Assembly: GCF_000732945.1 (NCBI RefSeq)
Contig: NZ_CP008944.1
Location: forward strand, 1,603,784-1,667,783
Source of the DNA: Corynebacterium atypicum
GTDB lineage: Bacteria > Actinomycetota > Actinomycetes > Mycobacteriales > Mycobacteriaceae
DNA length: 64,000 nucleotides
Reading direction: 5' to 3'
The position numbers and the translations under genes are program-made. Within the stretch, counting starts at the first letter, position 1, and the number at the start of each line of letters is the position of its first letter. Of the stretch, positions 10,938 to 19,074 are shown piece after piece. The notes under the pieces were generated by a model that saw only the letters and a list, made by a program, of their open reading frames with translations, was not told the origin of the DNA and searched no databases.

Positions 10938-11678
10938 CTATCTGCCTGCCGAGGTGGGATATGGCGCAGGCGACGCCATCTGCGGTTGTGCTTGCGCAAC
11001 CTGCTCTGACTCTTCTGCTGCGCCGGCCGGTAAAGCACGGTCATGGTAGTCCTCGGTGCCCTCTGGATTCTGGCTGCGCGGAACGGCGGCGAGCTGGCCG
11101 GCCATGCCTTTAGTGCGATCCGGGTCGCTCGAGGCCGGTTTCTGGCTGCCCGTGTTGTCATTGACATCGATGACGGGGCGAGTCTCCAGCTCCGCCGCGC
11201 GCTCTTCGATCACGCCGCCGTCGCGCTGCGTGCGCAAAACGCCGGCCTGCTGCGGCACGCCAAGGTGCTCCCGCCCGGCCCGTACCGCCAGGGCGCTCGC
11301 CGACTTCGCGTCTTCGAGATCACGCGATAGGGTCTCGATCCGGTTGTCCAGCTGGGACTCCTGCACGGTGAGCTGCTGCAGTTGGAAGGTTTGCTGGGTG
11401 CTCAGCCCCGATAGGTACATGGCCAGCCCTACACCCGCTACGAGGAGGCAAAACGCCAGCGTGACGATGCGCCAATAGCGCGGGTTAGCCCGCTCGACGT
11501 GGACGCGCCGACCCCGCACCGAGACCACCTGACGCGAACCGAGCCGACCCGGCTGATGACGCTGCGGGCGCGGCACCGTTGGCGTCGGCGCCGGTACCGT
11601 CGTCTGCCGATTTCGTCTCGGCGGAGCGGTGTATCGCAGGCGCTGCGAACGCTGGGTTGTGGTCGGGGACGCGCTCAT
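10938..11678 (-). CDS. ftsL: FtsL-like division protein
   Basis: Bitopic membrane protein of the divisome, expected to work with FtsQ/FtsB in activating FtsWI. The 246-residue sequence has a basic, Pro/Arg-rich cytoplasmic N-terminus, one membrane segment ([21 protein letters not shown], about residues 88-108) and a short periplasmic helical stretch with heptad character ([24 protein letters not shown], shown here only by position 118-142), then a long low-complexity acidic/polar tail. That layout and the position between rsmH and ftsI identify it; sequence similarity in this family is always weak. Its ATG overlaps the rsmH stop by 4 bp. Confidence 0.8.
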   Translation of the reverse strand: MSASPTTTQRSQRLRYTAPPRRNRQTTVPAPTPTVPRPQRHQPGRLGSRQVVSVRGRRVHVERANPRYWRIVTLAFCLLVAGVGLAMYLSGLSTQQTFQLQQLTVQESQLDNRIETLSRDLEDAKSASALAVRAGREHLGVPQQAGVLRTQRDGGVIEERAAELETRPVIDVNDNTGSQKPASSDPDRTKGMAGQLAAVPRSQNPEGTEDYHDRALPAGAAEESEQVAQAQPQMASPAPYPTSAGR

Positions 11679-12724
11679 TGGGCAGCTTCCTTTGCTACTG
11701 TGCGCTCGAATGCGCGAATTCTTACCGACGCCGCGCGTGGGTTGGCGGCAATCTCATCCTGCGTTGCTTGTTCCGCCCCGCGGGTCACGGCGGCGAAGTA
11801 AGGCTGCGTCCCGGGTAAATCCATGGGCAAGCCAGGCGGTGTGGTGGAAGTGGTCATCTGGGCAATCGCTTTTTTGACGATCCGATCCTCCAGACTCTGG
11901 TAGCTCATGAACACGGCTCGCCCGCCGACCACCAGACGATCCGCTACGGCCGGGATCGCCAGCTGTAACGCGTCGAGCTCGCGGTTGACCTCGATGCGCA
12001 GCGCTTGGAAGGTCCGCTTCGCGGGGTGGCCGCCGTGCCTGCGGGCGGCGGCGGGGATCGTACGGTAGAGCAGCTCGACGAGCCGCCCGGAATCTGTAAA
12101 CGGCTCTTTGCTGCGCTCCCTGATCACCGCGGCGGCGATCTTGCCTGCAAACCGCTCGTCGCCGTACGCCTTCAGCACGTGGGCGAGCTCGCCGTGGCTA
12201 TAGGTATTGAGGATCTCCGCGGCGGTGAGGTCCTGGCTCTGATCCATCCGCATGTCTAGCGGCGCATCCACTTTGTAGGCAAAGCCGCGCTCCTGCCGAT
12301 CGAGTTGCATGGAAGACACACCAAGATCAAAAAGGGCGCCGCAGATGCTGGTAGTTTCTCCAGATTCCTCAAGCTGTAGCTCGTCGAGCGCCTCTGCCAC
12401 GCGATCGAATCGTGTGTGCACTGCGATGAACCGTGCGCCAAACGGAGCCAGCCGCTGGCTGGCCTCGCGCAACGCGTCGGCATCCCGGTCCAGCCCCACC
12501 ACGGTGACCTGGGGGAAGTGGCTCAAAATGCGCTCGCTATGCCCGCCGGCGCCCAGTGTCGCATCGACAAAGACCGGGTTTTCCCCTTGAGCGTCAATCG
12601 CCGGCGCGATCAGCTGCTCAATCCGGTCGATCATCACGGGGACATGACCTCGATGCTCCTTGAGCGCGGCTTGATACGCTGCCCGCGCGCTGTCAGTGTT
12701 TTTGGAATACATTGTGCTGGTCAA
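11675..12724 (-). CDS. rsmH: 16S rRNA (cytosine(1402)-N4)-methyltransferase RsmH
   Basis: SAM-dependent methyltransferase (formerly MraW) that N4-methylates C1402 of 16S rRNA. The 349-residue protein has the substrate-entry motif [11 protein letters not shown], the SAM loop [16 protein letters not shown] near residue 50, and the family block [19 protein letters not shown] near residue 130. A TTG at 12724 has a GGGAG about 6 nt upstream and is preferred; an ATG at 12712 is the alternative. The 158-bp gap separating it from mraZ contains a long perfect inverted repeat. Confidence 0.95.
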   Translation of the reverse strand: MTSTMYSKNTDSARAAYQAALKEHRGHVPVMIDRIEQLIAPAIDAQGENPVFVDATLGAGGHSERILSHFPQVTVVGLDRDADALREASQRLAPFGARFIAVHTRFDRVAEALDELQLEESGETTSICGALFDLGVSSMQLDRQERGFAYKVDAPLDMRMDQSQDLTAAEILNTYSHGELAHVLKAYGDERFAGKIAAAVIRERSKEPFTDSGRLVELLYRTIPAAARRHGGHPAKRTFQALRIEVNRELDALQLAIPAVADRLVVGGRAVFMSYQSLEDRIVKKAIAQMTTSTTPPGLPMDLPGTQPYFAAVTRGAEQATQDEIAANPRAASVRIRAFERTVAKEAAQ

Positions 12725-12781
12725 CCCCCTCTCCCGGGAAAATTCGATGTAGCTGGGAAGTCAAAAGGCGGGGTGCGCCCA

Positions 12782-12850
12782 GGGCTCTGTCCGGGGGATT
12801 GTTCTGATATCGGGGAAGTACACCAGAATCTTCGACCCCGGACAGAGCCC
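12782..12850. repeat. Perfect 15-bp inverted repeat between mraZ and rsmH
   Basis: GGGCTCTGTCCGGGG at 12782-12796 is repeated in exact reverse complement at 12836-12850, with 39 nt between the arms. On the minus (transcribed) strand, the inner part can extend the stem with TTCTG pairing to CAGAA, giving a hairpin of about 69 nt. It starts 33 nt after the mraZ stop. It may be a structured RNA element in the operon, or a small mobile-element remnant with terminal repeats; no clear target-site duplication is visible. Confidence 0.8.
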
Positions 12851-12882
12851 ATGACCGCGCTCCGTCGCGTTATTAAGTTTGT

Positions 12883-13317
12883 CTAGAGCAGGCCACCCAA
12901 GACTTCGTCGGCGTCTGCGGCCGAGAACGCGTCTTCGGTTTCCTGCTGGTAGGTTGCCCAGGCCTCGGCATCCCAGATCTCGAGGAAGTCGACGGAACCG
13001 ATGACCACGCATTCTTTGCTGAGCCCCGCGTAGGCGCGGTGGCCTGCAGAAAGCGTGATCCGGCCGTGGCTATCCGGGCGCTGTTCGTCCGCGCTGGCGG
13101 CAAGGTTGCGGATGAACGCCCGAGCCTGCGGGCTCGTTCGCGACACCTTTGCAGCCTTGCGTGCGCGGGCAGCGAATTCCGCACGCGGGTAGACGGCAAG
13201 ACTATGGTCTTGGCCTTTGGTGACCATCAGCCCTGCGGCTAGCTCGTCGCGGAATTTCGCCGGTAACGTCAGGCGCCCTTTGTCGTCCAGCTTCGGCGTG
13301 TAGGTACCCAGGAACAT
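12883..13317 (-). CDS. mraZ: Transcriptional regulator / nucleoid-associated protein MraZ
   Basis: First gene of the dcw cluster. MraZ proteins form ring-shaped oligomers of two AbrB-like repeats and bind TGGG direct repeats in their own promoter. The 144-residue protein begins [19 protein letters not shown] and contains both DxxGR repeats: [14 protein letters not shown] near residue 11 and [13 protein letters not shown] near residue 83. The open frame extends 41 codons upstream, but the ATG at 13317 matches the family start and has AGGTGG 8 nt upstream. The upstream boxes at 13400-13433 make autoregulation likely. Confidence 0.95.
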   Translation of the reverse strand: MFLGTYTPKLDDKGRLTLPAKFRDELAAGLMVTKGQDHSLAVYPRAEFAARARKAAKVSRTSPQARAFIRNLAASADEQRPDSHGRITLSAGHRAYAGLSKECVVIGSVDFLEIWDAEAWATYQQETEDAFSAADADEVLGGLL

Positions 13318-13399
13318 CCCGGAAACCACCTGCCCTCGCTCGACGCCAACAATCCGGACCCTTCCTCTGCAGCCTGCGGGTCGGTCGCCCTCACCGCCA

Positions 13400-13433
13400 G
13401 CCACTATGACCCACTTTAACCCACTTTGCCCCA
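13400..13433 (-). promoter_or_regulatory. MraZ-box operator upstream of mraZ
   Basis: On the minus strand there are three TGGG boxes spaced exactly 10 bp apart (plus-strand CCCA at 13410-13413, 13420-13423 and 13430-13433) and a fourth degenerate TGGC at 13400-13403. Known MraZ operators are TGGGN repeats separated by 5 nt, i.e. a 10-bp period, so this is a strong match. The array starts 83 bp upstream of the mraZ ATG. Confidence 0.85.
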
Positions 13434-13440
13434 CAGTCAC

Positions 13441-13964
13441 GACAAAAAACTTGAATCACACGGCTGTAACTAGACATTCGCGCAGGTAGGGAAGCAAAAA
13501 TCACGAGGGCGATCACAAGCCACTCTCGGCCACACGCGTCCCAATAGCCCCTCTTTTCACACGTTGACCGTAGAACACCCGCACCCTCCGTCCCTCAGGT
13601 CCCGTCGCACGGAAGGCCGCCGCGATCCCCCGCCGGCTTGCCGGCGCCGACGACCGTGAAGCTCTCATGCCCACGTAATCCAAAAACACCGGCTCATTGC
13701 CCAAGAAATTTCCCTGGTCACAGGGATTTTTGGAAATCTTCAGGAGTTCCCACGCTCGAGCGTGGCCGCCGGGATGAAAGTCCAGGCAAGCCTTCAGCTC
13801 GGTTAGGTCGGATCCTAGGAAACCCCCGAAGCGGTTGACGCTACTTCCCAGTGGGGCGAAGTGGGACAGCCACGCAACTCAGACGCGCCCACGGAACATG
13901 GACCCACATGCCCCGCCGACCCTCTTAAGCCCGCCCACCGGCACCGCGCACAGCAGAACGGACA
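13441..13964. other. Intergenic stretch upstream of the dcw cluster, no convincing gene
   Basis: No open frame here has a recognisable product or good start signal. The stretch holds a hairpin TCCCTG-GTCA-CAGGGA followed by TTTTT on the plus strand (13711-13731), which looks like a terminator without an obvious upstream gene, and a perfect 16-bp palindrome CCACGCTCGAGCGTGG at 13750-13765. It may include part of a long mraZ leader or an unannotated RNA. Confidence 0.5.
13750..13765. repeat. Perfect 16-bp palindrome
   Basis: CCACGCTCGAGCGTGG reads the same on both strands with no spacer. It is about 430 bp upstream of mraZ and 20 bp from a terminator-like hairpin at 13711-13731. A dimeric regulator site or an RNA hairpin are both possible; no function is known. 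Confidence 0.6.
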
Positions 13965-13997
13965 TAAAAAATCCCCTCAGCCGGGCTGAGGGGATTT
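13965..13997 (-). terminator. Rho-independent terminator after the DUF3040 gene
   Basis: AATCCCCTCAG at 13970-13980 pairs perfectly with CTGAGGGGATT at 13986-13996 around a CCGGG loop. On the minus strand the stem is followed by a run of T (ATTTTTTA), about 85 bp after the DUF3040 stop. Confidence 0.9.
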
Positions 13998-14081
13998 GGC
14001 CACATTGGCGGGCCAGGCGATAAGGGCGCGCACACGCTCACACTCCCGCGGCGTGAGAACTACCCGATCGGCACAGTTTAA

Positions 14082-14501
14082 CTATTCGTCGAAGCGGCGT
14101 CGAAAGTTCTCTTCCATTCGCTGGCTCAGCCCGCTTTTACTCCCAGCCGAGCGGGCCCCGGTCTGGCGTCCGCCCTTGCCGCCCAACGTCAAGACGTCAG
14201 CATCCTCGCCCGCGGAGCCACCTCCGCGCAGCATCCACAGGCCGGCACCAAACATCACCAGAAATCCGAGGACGCTCACCGCAATAAACCACATGGACTG
14301 CTGCGCGAGCATCACGCCACCAAGAAGCAAGAGCAGCCCGACCACGCCGACCGCCAGTCCCCGAACGCTGAAGTTTCCACGTGAATCGCCAAAATACCCT
14401 TCAGACTCGGCCCCCACCGAGGACCCAAACTTCGGATCATCCGCCAAGAGCGACTGTTCAATCTCCCGCAGCATCTGCTGCTCTTGCTCAGAAAGGGCCA
14501 C
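14082..14501 (-). CDS. DUF3040 domain membrane protein
   Basis: Small actinobacterial membrane protein of unknown function. From the GTG at 14501 the protein (139 aa) reads MALSEQEQQMLREIEQSLL, which is the typical DUF3040 opening, followed by two hydrophobic segments (about residues 48-66 and 70-90) and a Gly/Arg-rich cytoplasmic tail. GGAGG lies 4-5 nt upstream of this GTG, so it is preferred to the GTG four codons earlier. A strong terminator follows. It is commonly adjacent to the dcw cluster in corynebacteria and mycobacteria, but nothing in the sequence shows a division role. Confidence 0.85.
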   Translation of the reverse strand: MALSEQEQQMLREIEQSLLADDPKFGSSVGAESEGYFGDSRGNFSVRGLAVGVVGLLLLLGGVMLAQQSMWFIAVSVLGFLVMFGAGLWMLRGGGSAGEDADVLTLGGKGGRQTGARSAGSKSGLSQRMEENFRRRFDE

Positions 14502-14602
14502 AATTCCTCCCACGTAGTGTCATCGCCTAGCGTAGCGCCATCTGCCACCACAACGCACCGCCAACTCGAAAAGTTCCACAAGGCCGGTAGGCGCACATGA
14601 CC

Positions 14603-15040
14603 TCAGGCCGCGGAGAGCTCGTCGGCCGCCTCGATGCTGGCAAGGAACGCCGAGACCTCGCTGATAAGCCGATCCACAACCTTCGTTTCCACCTCAGAAT
14701 CTAAGCCGATAGCCAGCCGCGAGCGCACCCGGGAGAACCGAGACATCCGCTCGGCCCAAGCCGCATCCGCCACACTGAGCTTGCGGAGGCGATCAAAAGC
14801 ACCTTGCCCCGCACGACGCGACCGCGAACGCGGCGATCCAGCTTCCGCCAGGCGCGCGCCCGCCGCACGCAGCCCCGCCTGGTAAGCAAATTCAACGGCG
14901 TCCGCTAACCGCCCCTGGCTCCGCGCCTGCGCGGCTTGCGCAGGCAGCCGGGAAGCCTTAGCCAAGAAAGTATCGGCTCTACTGAACCGGCTTCCGTAAC
15001 GATGACTATGGAGCGTCGTGGCTGAAATCAGGGGTTCCAT
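14603..15040 (-). CDS. SAV_6107-type HEPN-domain protein
   Basis: The 145-residue protein is predominantly helical and rich in Ala, Arg and Leu (for example LADAVEFAYQAGLRAAGARLAEAG near residue 45). It resembles the SAV_6107 HEPN family found beside mraZ/DUF3040 genes in actinobacteria. No clear HEPN RNase R-x4-6-H motif is seen, so a nuclease role is not claimed. It is transcribed toward the DUF3040 gene with about 100 bp between them and diverges from the GNAT gene across a 230-bp gap that should hold both promoters. Confidence 0.75.
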   Translation of the reverse strand: MEPLISATTLHSHRYGSRFSRADTFLAKASRLPAQAAQARSQGRLADAVEFAYQAGLRAAGARLAEAGSPRSRSRRAGQGAFDRLRKLSVADAAWAERMSRFSRVRSRLAIGLDSEVETKVVDRLISEVSAFLASIEAADELSAA

Positions 15041-15270
15041 CTGTGCCTCCAGAAAAATTTATCGGACTTTATTTCGATCGTGCTCTAGCATCCCATCAGG
15101 CCACCGAGCCAAGAAGGCCGGGACCTTAAGGGCCTTAGCTTTTCTCGATGGCTCAACGGTATCGAGGTGACGTGTCCGCGCTACCGTCTTATTAGTACAC
15201 GTGTTCGATAGAGGGCTGCGATCTCACCCTCAACGCCCCACATCAGCGGACGGCGTGGTTGCATAACACC

Positions 15271-15825
15271 ATGAGCATTACGCTGCGTCAGCTAACCATC
15301 CCGGAGTTCTATCTGCTCGTCCCCGAGCTCGTAGACATCTATATCTCAGCCATGGGGTACTCGGAGTCGCTGCGCAGCACCCGCATCACCGCCTGGCGTA
15401 ACGACTGCCGCCTGCCCGGATTCACCAGCATCATCGCCACTGAAGCTCACCCCAACGCGCACTACGTCATCGGCACCGCCTACGGCTTCGCGGGCAGCGG
15501 CCGCACCTGGTGGCATCGCCAGGTAGCCGGAGGGCTACGCCCCCGCGGCCAACTAGATCTGCTGCGCGACTACTTCGAGCTCGCCGAGATCCACGTGGAC
15601 CCCAGGCGGCAGGCCCGCGGGGTCGGGCGCGGGCTGCTCACCGAGCTTCTGCGCAACCAGCCCTACGCGCGGGCCCTCTTATCTACCCCGGAAATTCCGC
15701 ACGAGGACAACGCAGCGTTCCGGCTCTACCGATCGTGCGGCTTTACCGACGTGCTCCGGGATTTTCGCTTTACTGGCGACGCCCGGCCGTTTGCAATCCT
15801 GGGGGCAAAGCTGCCGCTGACGTAA
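15271..15825 (+). CDS. GNAT-family N-acetyltransferase
   Basis: Predicted acetyl-CoA-dependent acetyltransferase of unknown substrate. The 184-residue protein begins MSITLRQLTIPEF; the acetyl-CoA loop is visible in LAEIHVDPRRQARGVGRGLLTELL (around residues 104-127, with RGVGRG as the R/Q-x-x-G-x-G/A motif), and the C-terminal part DNAAFRLYRSCGF is the usual GNAT ending. An ATG at 15271 was chosen over an in-frame TTG four codons upstream. It is read in the same direction as idsA, 76 bp upstream of it. Confidence 0.85.
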   Translation: MSITLRQLTIPEFYLLVPELVDIYISAMGYSESLRSTRITAWRNDCRLPGFTSIIATEAHPNAHYVIGTAYGFAGSGRTWWHRQVAGGLRPRGQLDLLRDYFELAEIHVDPRRQARGVGRGLLTELLRNQPYARALLSTPEIPHEDNAAFRLYRSCGFTDVLRDFRFTGDARPFAILGAKLPLT

Positions 15826-15901
15826 CTGACGGTATCTTGGGGAAGGTAAGAAGCGGCAATCCCGGAGCAGGGTCAGCTCTCCCGCGGAAAGGACGACGCA
15901 C

Positions 15902-16993
15902 TTGACGGATAGCTTCGAACCACACAGCGCGCAGCCGGCGGACTTTCCGAGCGCCGTCACGCAAGTCTTGCGCAAGTATTTCGATCGTCGCCAGCCGGAG
16001 ATCGAACGAATCGGCGGGGCTGTCGCCCGCAGCGTGGACCACCTGCGCGACTTCGTCCTCGGCGGCGGCAAGCGCGTGCGCCCCCTCTACGGTTGGGTCG
16101 GCTATCTAGCCGGCGGCGGAGACGATTGCGGCGAGGACCCCCTGGCCGTGCTGCGGGCCGTCTCCTCGCTAGAGTTCATCCAGGCCTGCGCGCTCATCCA
16201 CGATGACATCATCGATTCCTCAGACACCCGCCGCGGCGCCCCCACCGTCCACCGCTTGCTCGCCGACAAGCACAGAGCCGGCACCTGGCTCGGAGACCCA
16301 GACCACTTTGGGGAGTCCGCCGCCATTTTGACCGGCGACCTCGCCCTCGTCTGGGCGGAGGACATGCTGCAGGATTCCGGGCTTACGGCCGCGGCCCTGC
16401 GCCGGACCCGCGAGCCCTGGCGCGCCATGCGCACCGAAGTGATCGGCGGGCAGCTGCTCGATATCGCCCTCGAGGCGACCGGCTCAGAAGACCCGGGCCA
16501 GGCGGACGCAGTCAACCGCTTCAAAACCGCCGCGTACACCATCGAGCGCCCGCTCCACCTCGGCGCGGCAATCGCCGGGGCCAGCGCAGACACCATCAGC
16601 CAACTGCGCGCCTACGGCCGCGATGTTGGCATCGCCTTTCAGCTGAGAGACGACCTGCTTGGCGTGTTCGGCGATCCCGAGGTCACCGGCAAACCCGCAA
16701 GCGACGATATCCGGGAGGGCAAGCGCACCGTCCTGTTCGCCCTCGCGCTCCAGTCTGCGGACGACCACGATCCGGAAACAGCCCAGCTTCTGCGCTCCGG
16801 AATAGGGTCCCACGATCCCCACACCATCGCCGAGGTCACCGCGGCAATCGAGCGCACCGGGGCGCGGCAGGCGGTAGAAGAGCGTATAGACGCCCTGCTG
16901 GACTCCGGGCTGGCGCACCTCGACCGGTTCGACGAGCACACCCAAACCGTGCTCGATCACCTGGCCACGCACATGGCAGCGAGGCACAAGTGA
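15902..16993 (+). CDS. idsA: Polyprenyl (geranylgeranyl-type) diphosphate synthase
   Basis: Trans-prenyltransferase that condenses isopentenyl diphosphate onto allylic diphosphates. The 363-residue protein has both aspartate-rich motifs: HDDIIDSSDTRRG (first DDxxD, near residue 100) and FQLRDDLLGVFGD (second motif, near residue 247), plus GGGKRVRP near residue 54 for IPP binding. The start codon appears to be TTG at 15902 with AAAGGA upstream. Its stop overlaps the mptA GTG (GTGA at 16990-16993), the same pairing as idsA-mptA in C. glutamicum, where the product supplies prenyl donors. Chain length cannot be fixed from the sequence by eye. Confidence 0.9.
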   Translation: MTDSFEPHSAQPADFPSAVTQVLRKYFDRRQPEIERIGGAVARSVDHLRDFVLGGGKRVRPLYGWVGYLAGGGDDCGEDPLAVLRAVSSLEFIQACALIHDDIIDSSDTRRGAPTVHRLLADKHRAGTWLGDPDHFGESAAILTGDLALVWAEDMLQDSGLTAAALRRTREPWRAMRTEVIGGQLLDIALEATGSEDPGQADAVNRFKTAAYTIERPLHLGAAIAGASADTISQLRAYGRDVGIAFQLRDDLLGVFGDPEVTGKPASDDIREGKRTVLFALALQSADDHDPETAQLLRSGIGSHDPHTIAEVTAAIERTGARQAVEERIDALLDSGLAHLDRFDEHTQTVLDHLATHMAARHK

Positions 16994-18573
16994 CAGCCAG
17001 CTTAAGGCTGCGCGGACGCGTCGAGCACGCCATGGACCGGCTGCCATCGCCGCTCCTGCTCGGCACCGTCGCGACGTCGGCAATCGCCCTAGCTTCCTTT
17101 GGCGCCGGCGCCACGCGCAACCGCGGCGGTGTCCTCGACGCACTCGGGCTCAACTCGCTCGCCTTCGGCCACGCCGCCGGAGTTCTAGGCGCGCTCCTGT
17201 GGGCCGGCATCTACCTGCTCGCGTTCTCCTGGATCCTCCTCGGCAGGCGCACGATTTTCGGCGCGGGCGCCCGAACCGAAGCCGAGCGCACCCACAAGGT
17301 GCAGCGCACCCTGTTCGCCTGGGTTACCCCGCTGCTTTTCGCCGCGCCGATCCTCTCCCGCGACGTCTACTCCTACCTCATGCAGGGCGCCATGCTCCGC
17401 GACGGCTTCGACCCGTACACACAGGGCGCGGCCGCCAACCCGGGCCCGATGTTGCTCGAGGTCTCCCACGACTGGCGCAACACCACCACCCCTTACGGTC
17501 CGCTGCACCTGTGGCTCGGCGAGGGCGTCACCCGGCTCGTCGGCGACAACATCACTTTGGGCGTCATCTGCTACAAACTGGTCGCCGTCGCCGGCATGGC
17601 CGCCATCGCCTGGTCAATCCCCCGCATCGCCATCCGGCTGGGCAGCGATTCCGCCTTCGCCCTGTGGTTCGGCGTAGCCAACCCGATCATGGTGCTGCAC
17701 ATGGTCGGCGGGATGCACAACGAGTCTCTCATGGTGGGCCTCGTCTCCGTCGGCCTTCTACTCTGCCTTTACCGCCGCTTTATCAGCGGCGTCGCGCTCA
17801 TAGCAGTGGCAGTATCCCTCAAAGCCACCGCCGCGATCGCCCTGCCCTTCGTCGTCTGGATGGCCACCCGTCACCTCGCGGCCGCCTGGCAGGCCAGTGG
17901 CGGCGCACCCCGCCCCGAAACCGGACGCGCCCCTGCCCTGCGCGCACTGCCATACCGCTACGCTGTCGGGGCCTTCTTCGCCTCCGCAATCGGTTTAGCC
18001 GCGCTGACCATCGCAGTCATCGCTGCGATCACCTGGGCGTCGGGCTCCTCCTGGGGCTGGCTGGCGGAGATCTCTGGCAACTCGAAAGTGATCAACCCGC
18101 TCAGCCTGCCCTCGCTTCTGGCCGGGGTCACCACAGACACCGTGCGGATTGTCGACGATGCCTTTTCCTTTAACGCCCCGCTCACCGTCTTGCGCTCGGT
18201 CTTTTCGATCCTCATGCTTCTCGGGCTCGCGGTAACGTGGTGGCTGTTCAAAGACACAGACCGCGCCGCCGTCCGCGGCATCGCGGTGGCCTACGCCGTC
18301 GCCTTCGTATTTAACGCGGTCTCCCTGCCCTGGTACTACGCCAGCCTGATCACGCTTTTTGCGGTCACCCCGGCCGCGCGGAATACCGTCAGCTGGGCCG
18401 TCGGGATCTCCGTGGTGATCTCCGTTGCGTTCACCGGATCGGGCAACCACCAGCTCTACAACGTCGCGTACATGGTGGCCGCCGCCTTCGCGGCCTGGGC
18501 CCTCGTCTCACTCGTGCGCCCGCACACCGCAGTGCAGCCGGGCGACACCCCGGCGCGCGCTCAGCTCGCCTGA
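16990..18573 (+). CDS. mptA: Alpha-(1->6)-mannopyranosyltransferase MptA (GT-C, polyprenyl-phosphomannose dependent)
   Basis: Polytopic GT-C glycosyltransferase that extends the alpha-1,6-mannan core of lipomannan outside the cytoplasmic membrane, using polyprenyl-phosphate mannose. The 527-residue protein has about twelve or thirteen hydrophobic segments and, in its first extracytoplasmic loop, PILSRDVYSYLMQGAML near residue 119, the acidic catalytic loop typical of MptA/MptB. NTTTPYGPLHLWLGE follows near residue 163. MptA and MptB are paralogous; MptA is preferred because the gene overlaps idsA by 4 bp, as in C. glutamicum. Start is GTG. Confidence 0.85.
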   Translation: MTASLRLRGRVEHAMDRLPSPLLLGTVATSAIALASFGAGATRNRGGVLDALGLNSLAFGHAAGVLGALLWAGIYLLAFSWILLGRRTIFGAGARTEAERTHKVQRTLFAWVTPLLFAAPILSRDVYSYLMQGAMLRDGFDPYTQGAAANPGPMLLEVSHDWRNTTTPYGPLHLWLGEGVTRLVGDNITLGVICYKLVAVAGMAAIAWSIPRIAIRLGSDSAFALWFGVANPIMVLHMVGGMHNESLMVGLVSVGLLLCLYRRFISGVALIAVAVSLKATAAIALPFVVWMATRHLAAAWQASGGAPRPETGRAPALRALPYRYAVGAFFASAIGLAALTIAVIAAITWASGSSWGWLAEISGNSKVINPLSLPSLLAGVTTDTVRIVDDAFSFNAPLTVLRSVFSILMLLGLAVTWWLFKDTDRAAVRGIAVAYAVAFVFNAVSLPWYYASLITLFAVTPAARNTVSWAVGISVVISVAFTGSGNHQLYNVAYMVAAAFAAWALVSLVRPHTAVQPGDTPARAQLA

Positions 18574-18579
18574 CAGGCA

Positions 18580-18945
18580 CTAGAACGCCATCGCCTGGGC
18601 GCGCCGCATGACCTCCCGGGCGCGGTGCCCATGCAGCGCGTCCACCGGCCGGCCCGGCAGCGAGTCGTCTTCGGTGAACAGGTAGCCAAGGATCTCCTCG
18701 TCCTGATACCCGCCGTCGGCGAGCAGCGCGATCACCCCAGGGACGAACTTGTTCACCTTGGCCCGGTTGAAAAAGGCCTCGGGCAAGGCCACCGCGGAGC
18801 CGTCGCGCACCGCGATGAGCTTGTGCTCCTGCAGCAGGTCAATGACGCGGGTTACCGGCACCCCGATCCGCTCGGCGGCGTCTTCAAGCAGCAGCAGCGG
18901 CTCGTGTTCCGGCAGGGCATCTCGAGGGGAAGTCTGGATACTCAC
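18580..18945 (-). CDS. Rv2175c-family DNA-binding protein
   Basis: Small winged-helix DNA-binding protein whose mycobacterial homologue Rv2175c is a phosphorylation substrate of the adjacent kinase PknL. The 121-residue sequence has LEDAAERIGVPVTRVIDLLQEHKLIAVRDG (helix-turn-helix, residues about 20-50) and the C-terminal VPGVIALLADGGYQDEEILGYLF block typical of the family. It diverges from pknL across a roughly 130-bp promoter region and converges with mptA with only 6 bp between stops. The acidic N-terminal Ser/Thr-containing region would be the candidate phosphoacceptor region, by inference. Confidence 0.85.
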   Translation of the reverse strand: MSIQTSPRDALPEHEPLLLLEDAAERIGVPVTRVIDLLQEHKLIAVRDGSAVALPEAFFNRAKVNKFVPGVIALLADGGYQDEEILGYLFTEDDSLPGRPVDALHGHRAREVMRRAQAMAF

Positions 18946-19074
18946 GAGTCATATTCTAGAGCGCCTACCCGTCCCAGAGCACGTCCGGGCGCAGCTACCG
19001 ATGCTTCCGGCTACCGGGCAATTTTTCGGCCACGACGTTTCCTTCTTAGCCCAGCGTGCCGCATACTAGTAGCC

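Noticed and set aside
13513..13704. 63-codon minus-strand open frame between mraZ and DUF3040
   Set aside because: No SD, no homology recognised and a shadow-like arginine-rich composition typical of GC-rich non-coding frames.
13700..13960. RNase P RNA (rnpB)
   Set aside because: GATGAAAGTCCAGGC at about 13773-13787 resembles the P4 motif, but other conserved rnpB blocks are absent and the space before the DUF3040 terminator is too short.
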